From: Actinomycetes bacterium
GTDB taxonomy: Bacteria > Actinomycetota > Acidimicrobiia > Acidimicrobiales > Palsa-688
DNA length: 32,103 nt
Direction of reading: 5' to 3'
NCBI GenBank assembly: GCA_021838305.1
Contig: JAKCEB010000011.1
Span: 1 to 32,103 of the forward strand
In this document: positions 16,456 through 23,585 of the stretch, piece by piece
How positions within the stretch are numbered: the first letter of the stretch is position 1
Layout of the letters: every line of letters begins with the position of its first letter
Notes under the pieces: generated by a model
What the model was told of the DNA's origin: nothing
Databases searched by the model: none
Seen by the model: only the letters and a program-made list of their open reading frames with translations
Position numbers and translations under genes: made by a program

Positions 16456-17139
16456 CTAGCGGTCGACGAGCAAGGCCGACAGTGGATCTTTTGCTTGGAC
16501 GGATGACGACACGGCTGCCTCAAGATTCTTGCGGGCCCTCGCTATGCTTTCGCTTACTTGACGCTCTACAGCTTCGCGATCCCCGTCGCGGATCGTCGCC
16601 ACAAGCAGTCGGTGCTCGCCGGAGGCGTGGGCTTGAGGTCCCACCAACGTCGAGTACAGCCGGTTGTAGGGCTCCAGGAGATTGTTGACCTGAGTCAATA
16701 GCCGCAGCGAGTGGCGTCGACCTGACATCTCGAGCAGACGACGGTGGAAGCTGTAGTGCTGCGCTGCCCAACCCTCAGGATCCGATCCGTCCAGAGCATC
16801 CAACTGGTCAATCTGGCGGTCCAGTTGATCCAGTTGCTCGGGGCTCACACGTCCTACCACGGCCGCTGTCAGGGACGGTTCGAGCTGTGATCTGAGGTCA
16901 AACAGCTCGTCTAGCTCCTGGACGTGCAGCTCGGTGACCATCGCGCCGGAGCCCGGCTGCATTACTACAAGGCCCTCGCCGACCAAGGTACGCAGAGCTT
17001 CACGAAGGGGAATCCTGCTGACTCCGAAGCGGCGCGCCAGGTCGTCCTGGTTGAGCGCTTCGCCCGGAAGCAGCAACCTTTCCCTGATCGCCCTGCGCAT
17101 CATGTCAACGATCTCGTCAGGTCTTGGGCGCCTCTGCAT
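16456..17139 (-). CDS. GntR family transcriptional regulator, FadR/FCD subfamily
   Basis: A 227-aa one-component regulator. The N-terminal winged helix (about 8-67) shows LNQDDLARRFGVSRIPLREA and GSGAMV at the wing. The C-terminal all-helical FCD ligand domain follows (about 75-210), with HYSFHRRLLEMSG and GEHRLLVATIRDGDREA holding the usual His/Asp ligand or metal residues. FCD regulators commonly sense small carboxylic acids and control the neighbouring uptake and catabolic genes. Its place between the two transporter sets, on their strand, makes it the likely regulator. A candidate operator lies at the set 2 promoter. A -10 box 6 nt before its ATG suggests an independent leaderless transcript. 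Confidence 0.92.
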   Translation of the reverse strand: MQRRPRPDEIVDMMRRAIRERLLLPGEALNQDDLARRFGVSRIPLREALRTLVGEGLVVMQPGSGAMVTELHVQELDELFDLRSQLEPSLTAAVVGRVSPEQLDQLDRQIDQLDALDGSDPEGWAAQHYSFHRRLLEMSGRRHSLRLLTQVNNLLEPYNRLYSTLVGPQAHASGEHRLLVATIRDGDREAVERQVSESIARARKNLEAAVSSSVQAKDPLSALLVDR

Positions 17140-17145
17140 CGCTAC

Positions 17146-17151
17146 ATGCTA
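17146..17151 (-). promoter_or_regulatory. Candidate -10 box TAGCAT for the leaderless GntR gene
   Basis: On the minus strand TAGCAT ends 6 nt before the ATG at 17139, with no Shine-Dalgarno. It lies in the 71-nt gap between the set 2 livF and the regulator gene. Confidence 0.4.
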
Positions 17152-17210
17152 CGGGTGTGTCACGCGGCGCTGGGAACTTCTTTGCTCCCTTTCCGCACTA
17201 GTCGGCACCA

Positions 17211-17954
17211 TCAGCCCTCCAGACCAAAGAAGGCTTTTCGAAGAGCATCGTCGGCTTCGAGTTCGCTCACCGTTCCGGCAAAACCCACCCTGCCGCCTTC
17301 GATGACGACGACGTGGTCGGCGATTTCTGTGAAGGCGATGTTCTGCTCCGCTATGAGCATCGACGCGCCCCGGTCTGCGCGCACTTTCGCTAAGGCACCG
17401 ACGACCTCTTTGACCGCCAGCGGTGAAAGCCCAGAGGATGGCTCGTCCATGACGATCAGCTTCGGACTGGCGGCTAGGGCCTTTGCCACTCCGACGAGCT
17501 TTCTTTGACCACCGGAGAGACTCCCAGCCGGTGCCCTGCGACGCTGCGCCAGGACCGGGAACGCGGAGTAGATCGCTTCGATACTTTCGTTGGCAGCCCG
17601 CCTCCCGCAGCTGTAGGCCCCGAGGGAAAGGTTGTCGTGAACTGACATGTCAGCGAACACGGCTTTTTCAGTCATGTACGAGATTCCCCTGGCGACCCGC
17701 TGGTCTGTTCGCATCGTTCCGAGTGGTTCGCCAAGAAAGTCGATCTCCCCTCCGCGAAGTTCTATTAGACCCATGATCGTTGCGAGCGTCGTCGATTTCC
17801 CTGCTCCGTTCGCGCCAAGGAGCACTACACAAGTGCCTTCTTGAACTTGAAAGTTGATGTCCCAAAGGACCTGCATCTGAGCGTATCCACCCTCGACATG
17901 GCGCAGCTGAAGAATCGACGCGGCGGCCGCCTTCGCAGCCTGGACGTCAGCCAC
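17211..17954 (-). CDS. livF: Liv-type ABC transporter ATP-binding protein LivF (set 2)
   Basis: A 247-aa ATPase with Walker A GANGAGKST (47-55), a canonical signature LSGGQ (146-150), Walker B LIVMDEPSSGLSP and IAEQNIAFTEIADHVVVIEGG at the switch region, as in LivF. The GTG at 17954 overlaps the livG stop by 8 nt, so it is translationally coupled; the track start at 18011 lies inside livG and is rejected. It is the last gene of the set 2 operon and precedes the regulator gene. Confidence 0.92.
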   Translation of the reverse strand: MADVQAAKAAAASILQLRHVEGGYAQMQVLWDINFQVQEGTCVVLLGANGAGKSTTLATIMGLIELRGGEIDFLGEPLGTMRTDQRVARGISYMTEKAVFADMSVHDNLSLGAYSCGRRAANESIEAIYSAFPVLAQRRRAPAGSLSGGQRKLVGVAKALAASPKLIVMDEPSSGLSPLAVKEVVGALAKVRADRGASMLIAEQNIAFTEIADHVVVIEGGRVGFAGTVSELEADDALRKAFFGLEG

Positions 17955-18705
17955 CGAGGAACACCTGTATGACGTTAGGCTGGCGTAACGCGTCAACCAG
18001 GGAGCCTTCAAAGATAACCTGCCCGGCGTTCAGCACCACCACATCCTCGGTCACCCTCTCCAAGAAACCCATGAGGTGCTCGACGACGAGGAGGGCGATC
18101 CCCCAGCGCTCGGCAATCTCTCTCAGCATTACAGCAACCTCATCCAGTTCGCTCACCGAAAGTCCGGCTCCGAGCTCGTCGACACATAGCAGCCGGGGCG
18201 CCGTCGAAAGCGCTCTGGCGAGGTCAAGTTTCTTTTGCTCTGCGGCGGTAAGTTCCTCAGACGGCCTCGAGGCGACCCTGTCAAGTCGTGTAAGAGCAAG
18301 AATTTCTTCGACCGACCGGCGACCCTTACCGTAGCGGGCTGCAACCTCCACGTTCTGGCGCACTGTCAGACCCGTGAACGGCTTGGGGATCTGAAAAGTC
18401 CTATTGATACCTAGGTGGGCGAGGCGGTGAGGCGCCCGACCGCTGACGTCCTCCCGGTCGAACAGAACTTTGCCACGCTTAGCGGCCACGAGACCTGTCA
18501 CGACGTTGATCAGAGTCGTCTTACCCGAACCGTTCGGTCCGACGAGGCCGAGCGCTCGTCCAGTATCAAGGGTGACGCTCACGTCGTCGAGGGCCATGAA
18601 ATTGCCGAACAGAACGCTCACGGATCGAACTTCGAGCAGCCGCGCACCCGCCGACGTTGGTCCCGCAGTGCCAACAGCCGTCGATGACTGAGCTTGGGGA
18701 ATCAT
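17947..18705 (-). CDS. livG: Liv-type ABC transporter ATP-binding protein LivG (set 2)
   Basis: A 252-aa ATPase with Walker A GPNGSGKTT (56-64), the LivG-typical GINRTFQIPKPFTGLTV around the Q-loop, Walker B LLCVDELGAGLS and the switch His in VVEHLMGFLERV. The signature reads LTAAEQ (152-157) rather than LSGGQ, a variant seen in some LivG proteins. Its partner LivF keeps LSGGQ. The ATG at 18705 overlaps the livM stop in ATGA. Confidence 0.92.
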   Translation of the reverse strand: MIPQAQSSTAVGTAGPTSAGARLLEVRSVSVLFGNFMALDDVSVTLDTGRALGLVGPNGSGKTTLINVVTGLVAAKRGKVLFDREDVSGRAPHRLAHLGINRTFQIPKPFTGLTVRQNVEVAARYGKGRRSVEEILALTRLDRVASRPSEELTAAEQKKLDLARALSTAPRLLCVDELGAGLSVSELDEVAVMLREIAERWGIALLVVEHLMGFLERVTEDVVVLNAGQVIFEGSLVDALRQPNVIQVFLGG

Positions 18706-19724
18706 TTGGACCTTCGACCGAGCACGGACGCTCCGAGTGAAGCAAGGCCCCGAGGCACGAACAGGACTATCACCACGATAAGGAGACCATAGATCAGCTG
18801 GAAGTACTGCGGAACGGTTATTCCAATCGCGTTGTAGATACCGTACAGCACCACCGTCCCAACGATCGGGCCTACAACAGTTCCGATACCTCCGAAGAGC
18901 GCAAATATGATTGCAAAAACTGACGTCGTCAGGCTAAAGACGTCACCGGGATAGAACACCGAAATGACCCACGCATAGCATGCGCCACCGAGACCGGCCA
19001 TCGCCGCAGAGATGACCCACGCAAAGGTTCGGACTTTCACTACGTTGATTCCCGACATGGATGCCGACGAGCGGTCCGCCTTGATCGCGCGAAGAGCCAG
19101 ACCAAAAGGTGAATGTTTTATCCAAACGACGGCAACCGTCACCAACCCTAAGGCGACGACCGTGCTCACGTAGCTTGCGCCGGGGTTGAACACAGATGAC
19201 AAGTTCGCCCCGTACGCTCCGTTGGTAATCCCCTGTGCAGAGGGATTCGACACGAGAAGAACCAAGGCTTCCGCAGCAGCGAGACTAGCGATTGCAAAGT
19301 ACGAGCCGCGTAGTCGCAGGAGAGGCGACAGCACCAACGCCACCACCACTGACACCACCACACCCGCCACGAGGCCTGGGTAGGCTCCCATATGGAACTT
19401 CGAGGTGCTGACGGCCATGCCGTAGGCGCCGGCACCGAAGAAGCCTACGAAACCAAACGGAAGGTAGCCGGTGAAGCCGTAACTGACGTTGATCCCCTGT
19501 GCGAGGATCATGTACACCATCAAGTTTACGAGTAGAAGAGTATTCGCTTCGAAGCTACGGCCGAATGCGAAGACTCCTATTACGACCAAGGCAACAGCGG
19601 CGTCGCCCACTAACGACCGATTTCTGAACAGCCGGATCACACGATCCTTCGAGGCCGTTCCTGAAAGCTCGCCCACCACAGTCCCGTCGTCACGCAACAC
19701 GGACTTGGCTCCCGAATAGCCCAC
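18702..19724 (-). CDS. livM: Liv-type ABC transporter permease LivM (set 2)
   Basis: A 340-aa inner-membrane permease. After a hydrophilic N-terminus of about 35 residues it has eight or more hydrophobic segments, the LivM motif NVSYGFTGYLPFGFVGFFGAGAYG (about 80-103) and the coupling loop KHSPFGLALRAIKADRSSASMSG. The track start GTG 19724 overlaps livH by 35 nt and lacks a Shine-Dalgarno; in-frame GTG codons near 19700 and 19677 are alternatives, so the start is uncertain. It is coupled to livG by an ATGA overlap. Confidence 0.9.
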   Translation of the reverse strand: MGYSGAKSVLRDDGTVVGELSGTASKDRVIRLFRNRSLVGDAAVALVVIGVFAFGRSFEANTLLLVNLMVYMILAQGINVSYGFTGYLPFGFVGFFGAGAYGMAVSTSKFHMGAYPGLVAGVVVSVVVALVLSPLLRLRGSYFAIASLAAAEALVLLVSNPSAQGITNGAYGANLSSVFNPGASYVSTVVALGLVTVAVVWIKHSPFGLALRAIKADRSSASMSGINVVKVRTFAWVISAAMAGLGGACYAWVISVFYPGDVFSLTTSVFAIIFALFGGIGTVVGPIVGTVVLYGIYNAIGITVPQYFQLIYGLLIVVIVLFVPRGLASLGASVLGRRSK

Positions 19725-20568
19725 TCGGCCGTATCAGCATCACCGCAAGGAGGAGCCCGTATGGGATGACTCCTGACCATGAGGGCGCATACGCCTGGGC
19801 GAGATTGTATGCGCATCCCAAAACGACGCCGCCGGCGATGGAGCTGATCGGATTGCCAAGCCCCCCGATGACGATCACTGTGAACGCGAAGGTGGTCACT
19901 GCGACCCCCTGAGCTGGGTCTGTGCCGCCTCGGATGAAGATCGAGAGTGACCCGGCGGATGCCGCGAGAAACAGTCCGACTCCTAGGCAGATTGCTGACA
20001 CCCTCTTCACGTCGATTCCTACTGAAGCAGCGTCATCAGGTGAGCTCATCACCGCACGCGTCGCCAGGCCAAGCCTTGTGCGGTACAGGTAGATGTAGAT
20101 TGCGCCGAACACCGGTACCGCGATGGCGGCTCCAAGGACCCAGTAGAAGGGGTATCTTTGCCCGAGGATGCTCACCGAGGAGGCGCCGAGGCTCGACTCG
20201 GGAAGCGCTCGGCGATTCGAGGTGAACACAATGGTTGTAACCGCTTCGATAGCCTGCGCGATCCCGAAGAACAGTATCAGCGAGAGCATTTCGGGATCCG
20301 ACGAACGCTGCAATCTAGGTGTCACGGCGTAGAAGATCACCGCACCCAGAACCAGCGACGGCGGGAAAGCTATAAGGCCGGCAATAAGCGGATTCAAATG
20401 CCAGGTGTTTGACAGCTCCCAGGTCAGGTACGACCCGAGGACGACTACAGAGCCGTGGGCGAGGTTGACGAAGCGAAGGACACCGAAGACCAGGTTCAAG
20501 CCAACCGCCAGAAACCCGTAGAACATGCCGGTTAGCACACCGCCTATCAATGCAAACTCAAGTAGCAC
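19690..20568 (-). CDS. livH: Liv-type ABC transporter permease LivH (set 2)
   Basis: A 292-aa inner-membrane permease with about eight hydrophobic segments. The motif GLNLVFGVLRFVNLAHGSVV near the N-terminus and the coupling loop YRTRLGLATRAVMSSPDDAA are diagnostic for LivH. The track start is GTG 20622, but the 18 extra residues are hydrophilic and atypical. I prefer the GTG at 20568 because GGAAGGGAGAGG lies six nt upstream of it and the product then begins directly at the first membrane segment. It follows the set 2 binding protein gene by about 155 nt and overlaps livM. Confidence 0.9.
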   Translation of the reverse strand: MLLEFALIGGVLTGMFYGFLAVGLNLVFGVLRFVNLAHGSVVVLGSYLTWELSNTWHLNPLIAGLIAFPPSLVLGAVIFYAVTPRLQRSSDPEMLSLILFFGIAQAIEAVTTIVFTSNRRALPESSLGASSVSILGQRYPFYWVLGAAIAVPVFGAIYIYLYRTRLGLATRAVMSSPDDAASVGIDVKRVSAICLGVGLFLAASAGSLSIFIRGGTDPAQGVAVTTFAFTVIVIGGLGNPISSIAGGVVLGCAYNLAQAYAPSWSGVIPYGLLLAVMLIRPSGLFGSQVRVA

Positions 20569-20722
20569 TAACTGCCTCTCCCTTCCCCTCAGCCACGGCG
20601 CCTGCTTTCGATGTTTGGTCACCTCCGCGGATCCTCGTCGAGCCGGCGACGGTCGCCCAGTGGTACAACACCACAGTGCGCTCGGCGCACGGCGTCGACG
20701 AGGAGTCCTCAGTCGAGCTGGG

Positions 20723-22033
20723 TTACGGAGCTGGGTAAACGGCGGCCCCAGTCGCCTTGCTCTTAGGCCAGACGATCGTAACCTTTGTAGCGCTTCCCGA
20801 GCTGGCGGGCAAAAGCTGCGCTACGGGCAGCGGAAAACCGGTCTGCGCACCTTGGGCGTTCATACTGAACGGACCTATCAGCGTCGAGAACTTACCCGAC
20901 TGGGAAAGGACTCCAGCTCGTAGTGCGGTCTGTGAGAGCGATGTTGCGTTGGCAAGAGCCTGCTCTACGACCAGCCCGGCGTTGTAGCCAGCGATGTCCT
21001 CGAAGTTGATGTGCGTCTTGCTCGCATACGATTCGAACGCCGTCGTGAAGCTGGACAAGCCGAGGCCGACGCTGGGGTTGTTATGAACCAACGCTGGAGG
21101 AGCACCGTAGGTATACGTGTAGGCGAGTCCAGATGCGCCCACTGCAGCTTCCACTTGACTGTGGTTTTGCCCAGGAAACACGGTGAACACATAGGGGAAT
21201 TTGGTACCCGACGAGTGCAGTTGCTTGAGGAAAGCTATGTCGTTGGCTTCATAGCCGAGTTCGAGGAAGGCGTCCGGCTTCTTGGCGGCTACCTCCTGGA
21301 TCAGCGTGGTATATGAAGTTGTGGCGGTCGGAACAGACTGGAAGAAGCTCACATTGATGCCTTCCGCCGCCAGCCCCTGCTTGTAGGTGTTCGCCTGCGC
21401 CTGGTCGAAGTCGTTTGCTCCGTAGACGATCGCGACGTTCTTGATCCCGACCGACTTCATGAAGGCGACCGCTGGTTGAGGCCAGATCGACGAGACCGGC
21501 AGTGACGTCAACACGATGTAGGGATCGTTGTTCGAAGCTTGGAAGAACGTGGTTCCGGTGCCGCTGACATCGAAGAGCAGCTGCTTGTTCTCTTTGGCGA
21601 TGGTCACAGCGGGAGCTGTGAGGACAGACCCAAAGTCCGAGAGCAGGATGTTGACGTGGTTCTGCGTTATCAGCTGCGTGTAAAGAGTCCCGGCTGTCGA
21701 TGTGGAGCTCTGGTCGTTGTAGGACACGAGCTTGATAGGAATCTTCTTGTTGTATGCCTTGACGTAGGCACCCCCGGACGCATCGACTTCATGGACCCAG
21801 AACTTGATTCCCTCGTATTCGGGAAGCGACGAGACGGCGAAGCTGCCGGTCCCCGCGTAAAGAGTACCTACGGTGATAGCCGCTGGTGCCGGGCCTGCAG
21901 CCGCACCGGCCGCCGCTGAAGTGGCAGAGGGCGCCACAGTCGTTGCGGTCGTTGTCTTTGATGAGCTACCGCAGGCAGCGGCGAGTACTGCCCCTGTCAC
22001 AAGCGTGACGTGCAGCTTCGTTTTAATCTTCAT
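20723..22033 (-). CDS. Liv/HAAT-type ABC transporter substrate-binding lipoprotein (set 2)
   Basis: A 436-aa Peripla_BP_6 protein. The N-terminus MKIKTKLHVTLVTGAVLAAAC is a lipoprotein signal with Cys21 as the lipidation site (Leu is at -4, a slightly off-consensus lipobox), followed by a Thr/Ala/Ser-rich tether and then ITVGTLYAGTGSF. It would be anchored outside the membrane and deliver its ligand to the adjacent LivHM. The track start (22081) adds 16 residues that spoil the signal peptide, so I use the ATG at 22033; GGGAGG lies 12 nt upstream. It heads the set 2 operon and is a paralogue of the set 1 binding protein. Confidence 0.92.
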   Translation of the reverse strand: MKIKTKLHVTLVTGAVLAAACGSSSKTTTATTVAPSATSAAAGAAAGPAPAAITVGTLYAGTGSFAVSSLPEYEGIKFWVHEVDASGGAYVKAYNKKIPIKLVSYNDQSSTSTAGTLYTQLITQNHVNILLSDFGSVLTAPAVTIAKENKQLLFDVSGTGTTFFQASNNDPYIVLTSLPVSSIWPQPAVAFMKSVGIKNVAIVYGANDFDQAQANTYKQGLAAEGINVSFFQSVPTATTSYTTLIQEVAAKKPDAFLELGYEANDIAFLKQLHSSGTKFPYVFTVFPGQNHSQVEAAVGASGLAYTYTYGAPPALVHNNPSVGLGLSSFTTAFESYASKTHINFEDIAGYNAGLVVEQALANATSLSQTALRAGVLSQSGKFSTLIGPFSMNAQGAQTGFPLPVAQLLPASSGSATKVTIVWPKSKATGAAVYPAP

Positions 22034-22129
22034 GTTCCGAGTAACCCTCCCTGTGAGCTGAACTTGACACAGCCACGCCACTCACGCCCCAGACAACCCC
22101 GACTGACCCGGGTGAGCGAATGAACGCAA

Positions 22130-22153
22130 TATCTACTAGATACTGTGTATACA
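22130..22153. promoter_or_regulatory. Candidate GntR-type operator region
   Basis: Two palindromes lie side by side: TATCTA-C-TAGATA (22130-22142) and the 8-bp palindrome TGTATACA (22146-22153). FadR-subfamily regulators often bind short palindromes with a TGTATACA-like core. The second palindrome abuts the -10 box of the set 2 promoter, so a bound repressor would block initiation. Assignment to the GntR gene at 16456 is inference. Confidence 0.45.
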
Positions 22154-22180
22154 GCGTAGCGGACTACGCCGGATTGTCAA
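22153..22180 (-). promoter_or_regulatory. Promoter of the set 2 transporter operon
   Basis: On the minus strand a perfect -35 TTGACA (22175-22180) and a -10 TACGCT (22153-22158) are separated by 16 nt. They lie about 120 nt upstream of the binding protein ATG at 22033 and next to palindromic candidate operator sites. Confidence 0.55.
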
Positions 22181-22260
22181 GTGATGCGCCAAGATATTTT
22201 TCGCGTGGTCGTGAGAAACGCCAACGTGACGCTGCAGATGGTCGAAGCGGGAATGAGCGG

Positions 22261-23376
22261 CTAGCGCGCCGGCGCACCACTTCCGTGCCTACCGTCGAGA
22301 GCGCCTCGCGCTGCATCGCCGAGACCGTTACGTGAATTGGGTATCCGCCTGAGTTCACCTACCAGCGAACCGATCCCCACGCCACCCACCGACACGACGA
22401 CTAGCACTAAGGGAAGGCCCAAATGCGCGAGGTTGTGCACGTGGACTCCGGTCGACACGCTGAGCGACGCGAATCTCGGAAAGGCGATCCCGATAGCGCC
22501 GCCCACCACGAACGCTACGCCGCCGATACCGAGAGTTCTCGCCGCGACGACCAGACCAAGTCGGCGGCTGACCTCCGGTGAGGCACCCTTGCGGCGCACC
22601 AGCCATCCGACAAGGCCCCCAACCATCACCTGCACGATGGTTGTACCGAGCCCGAAAAGTGCCCCCGGTACCCACCCCCATAGCGCCGACGGCATCGACG
22701 GGGCGAGAACTGTGTAGACGATCAGAGCGAACGCACCGAAGCCCCAGCCGGCAATGAATCCATGCAGCGCGGGCATCCACGGCCGCGGGTCGACGAGGTC
22801 CGGTTCGCCGCAGTCTTCGCAGCCGTCTGGTGCCCAGTGCGGTCCCGCCCCGAGGTCAACGCCTCCGTGGACGTGAGCGTGAATAGGGCCGTGCTCGCGA
22901 TCGGTCGGGTGCCTGGGTGAAACCTCACCCGACAGAGCCAGTTCCTGGCGTGCCTCGTCGGGGGCGACGGGTGCTTCCCGGGGTTTGAGCACGTGGAGAT
23001 GCAGGTCGAAATGCCAAGGCAGTTTCCCGCCACGGATGTAGCGGGCTGCCCAGAACATCGCCACCCCGACAACGACATAGACGACGTAGTCGCCTCGGGA
23101 TCCGAGAGTCAGGAACTGCCCCAACGCCAAGAAAGCGAGCTCGCTGGCGATCGACCGCTGAAGGGTGAAGGCAAGAGAATAGATCAGCGCGTTGCGCATC
23201 CCTGCCCGACTGGAATACCCTCCGACGGCATAGGAGAACGTGATCGGCCACGTGTGCTCGTCGGGAGTTACCCCGTGGACCATCCCGAGAAGCAGTGCCG
23301 TGGCCATCACCGTCCAGAGGGCCAGGCCGGCGTGCGGGCTCCACAGGTCGAGAGCAAGCAACGAGCCGCTCAGCAT
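22261..23376 (-). CDS. NicO/UreH-like membrane protein with His-rich loop, probable nickel/cobalt-type metal transporter
   Basis: A 371-aa protein with about eight membrane segments. The first helix holds LGMVHGVTPDEHTWPITFSY (His34, Asp39, Glu40, His41), resembling the H-x4-D helix of NicO/UreH-type Ni/Co carriers. A cytoplasmic or external loop (about 122-192) is rich in metal ligands: HFDLHLHVL, HPTDREHGPIHAHVHGG and a CEDC pair. A second half begins ALHGFIAGWGFGAFALIVYT. Metal transport is likely; the metal is not known. I place the start at the ATG at 23376, since the 28 extra track residues are encoded partly by a tandem repeat and lack hydrophobic character. No urease or hydrogenase genes are nearby. 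It is divergent from the GH2-like gene. Confidence 0.75.
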   Translation of the reverse strand: MLSGSLLALDLWSPHAGLALWTVMATALLLGMVHGVTPDEHTWPITFSYAVGGYSSRAGMRNALIYSLAFTLQRSIASELAFLALGQFLTLGSRGDYVVYVVVGVAMFWAARYIRGGKLPWHFDLHLHVLKPREAPVAPDEARQELALSGEVSPRHPTDREHGPIHAHVHGGVDLGAGPHWAPDGCEDCGEPDLVDPRPWMPALHGFIAGWGFGAFALIVYTVLAPSMPSALWGWVPGALFGLGTTIVQVMVGGLVGWLVRRKGASPEVSRRLGLVVAARTLGIGGVAFVVGGAIGIAFPRFASLSVSTGVHVHNLAHLGLPLVLVVVSVGGVGIGSLVGELRRIPNSRNGLGDAARGALDGRHGSGAPAR

Positions 23377-23391
23377 GCGGCTGTCCCGCTC

Positions 23392-23421
23392 GCGCTCTCC
23401 ACACTTGCGCTCTCCACGCTT
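23392..23421. repeat. 15-bp tandem duplication in the divergent promoter region
   Basis: GCGCTCTCCACACTT (23392-23406) is followed directly by GCGCTCTCCACGCTT (23407-23421), 14 of 15 identical. The second copy ends inside the candidate -35 TTGACA. It supports noncoding status of this stretch and so the shorter start of the metal transporter. Confidence 0.7.
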
Positions 23422-23448
23422 GACAGGGTATCGGCATCCAGATAATGC
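23420..23448 (+). promoter_or_regulatory. Candidate promoter toward the GH2-like gene
   Basis: TTGACA (23420-23425) is followed after 17 nt by TAATGC (23443-23448); GATAAT overlaps it with a 15-nt spacer. It would give a leader of about 130 nt to the ATG at 23586. A closer -10 box at 23571 is a competing possibility. Confidence 0.35.
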
Positions 23449-23492
23449 GCACCGGAACATCCGGAGGCGTCCTCAGGAAGACTGTGAGCGTT

Positions 23493-23514
23493 TTTATACA
23501 ATTTTGGTACAATT
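23493..23514 (-). promoter_or_regulatory. AT-rich element with 11-bp-spaced TACAATT repeats
   Basis: TACAATT occurs at 23497-23503 and 23508-23514, offset by 11 bp, about one helical turn. On the minus strand TGTATAAA here would be a good -10 (TATAAA 23493-23498) for the metal transporter gene. The repeats could be a regulator site. No -35 stands out. Confidence 0.4.
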
Positions 23515-23570
23515 ACACGCACAGTCCGGGCGGGGCACCAATCGCCAGCCGTTCTCGAGCATGGGTGGGC

Positions 23571-23576
23571 TAGCTT
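23571..23576 (+). promoter_or_regulatory. Candidate -10 box TAGCTT near the GH2-like start
   Basis: TAGCTT ends 9 nt before the ATG at 23586, giving a very short or absent leader. A GGAG also lies close to the ATG. Confidence 0.3.
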
Positions 23577-23585
23577 GTCGGAGAT

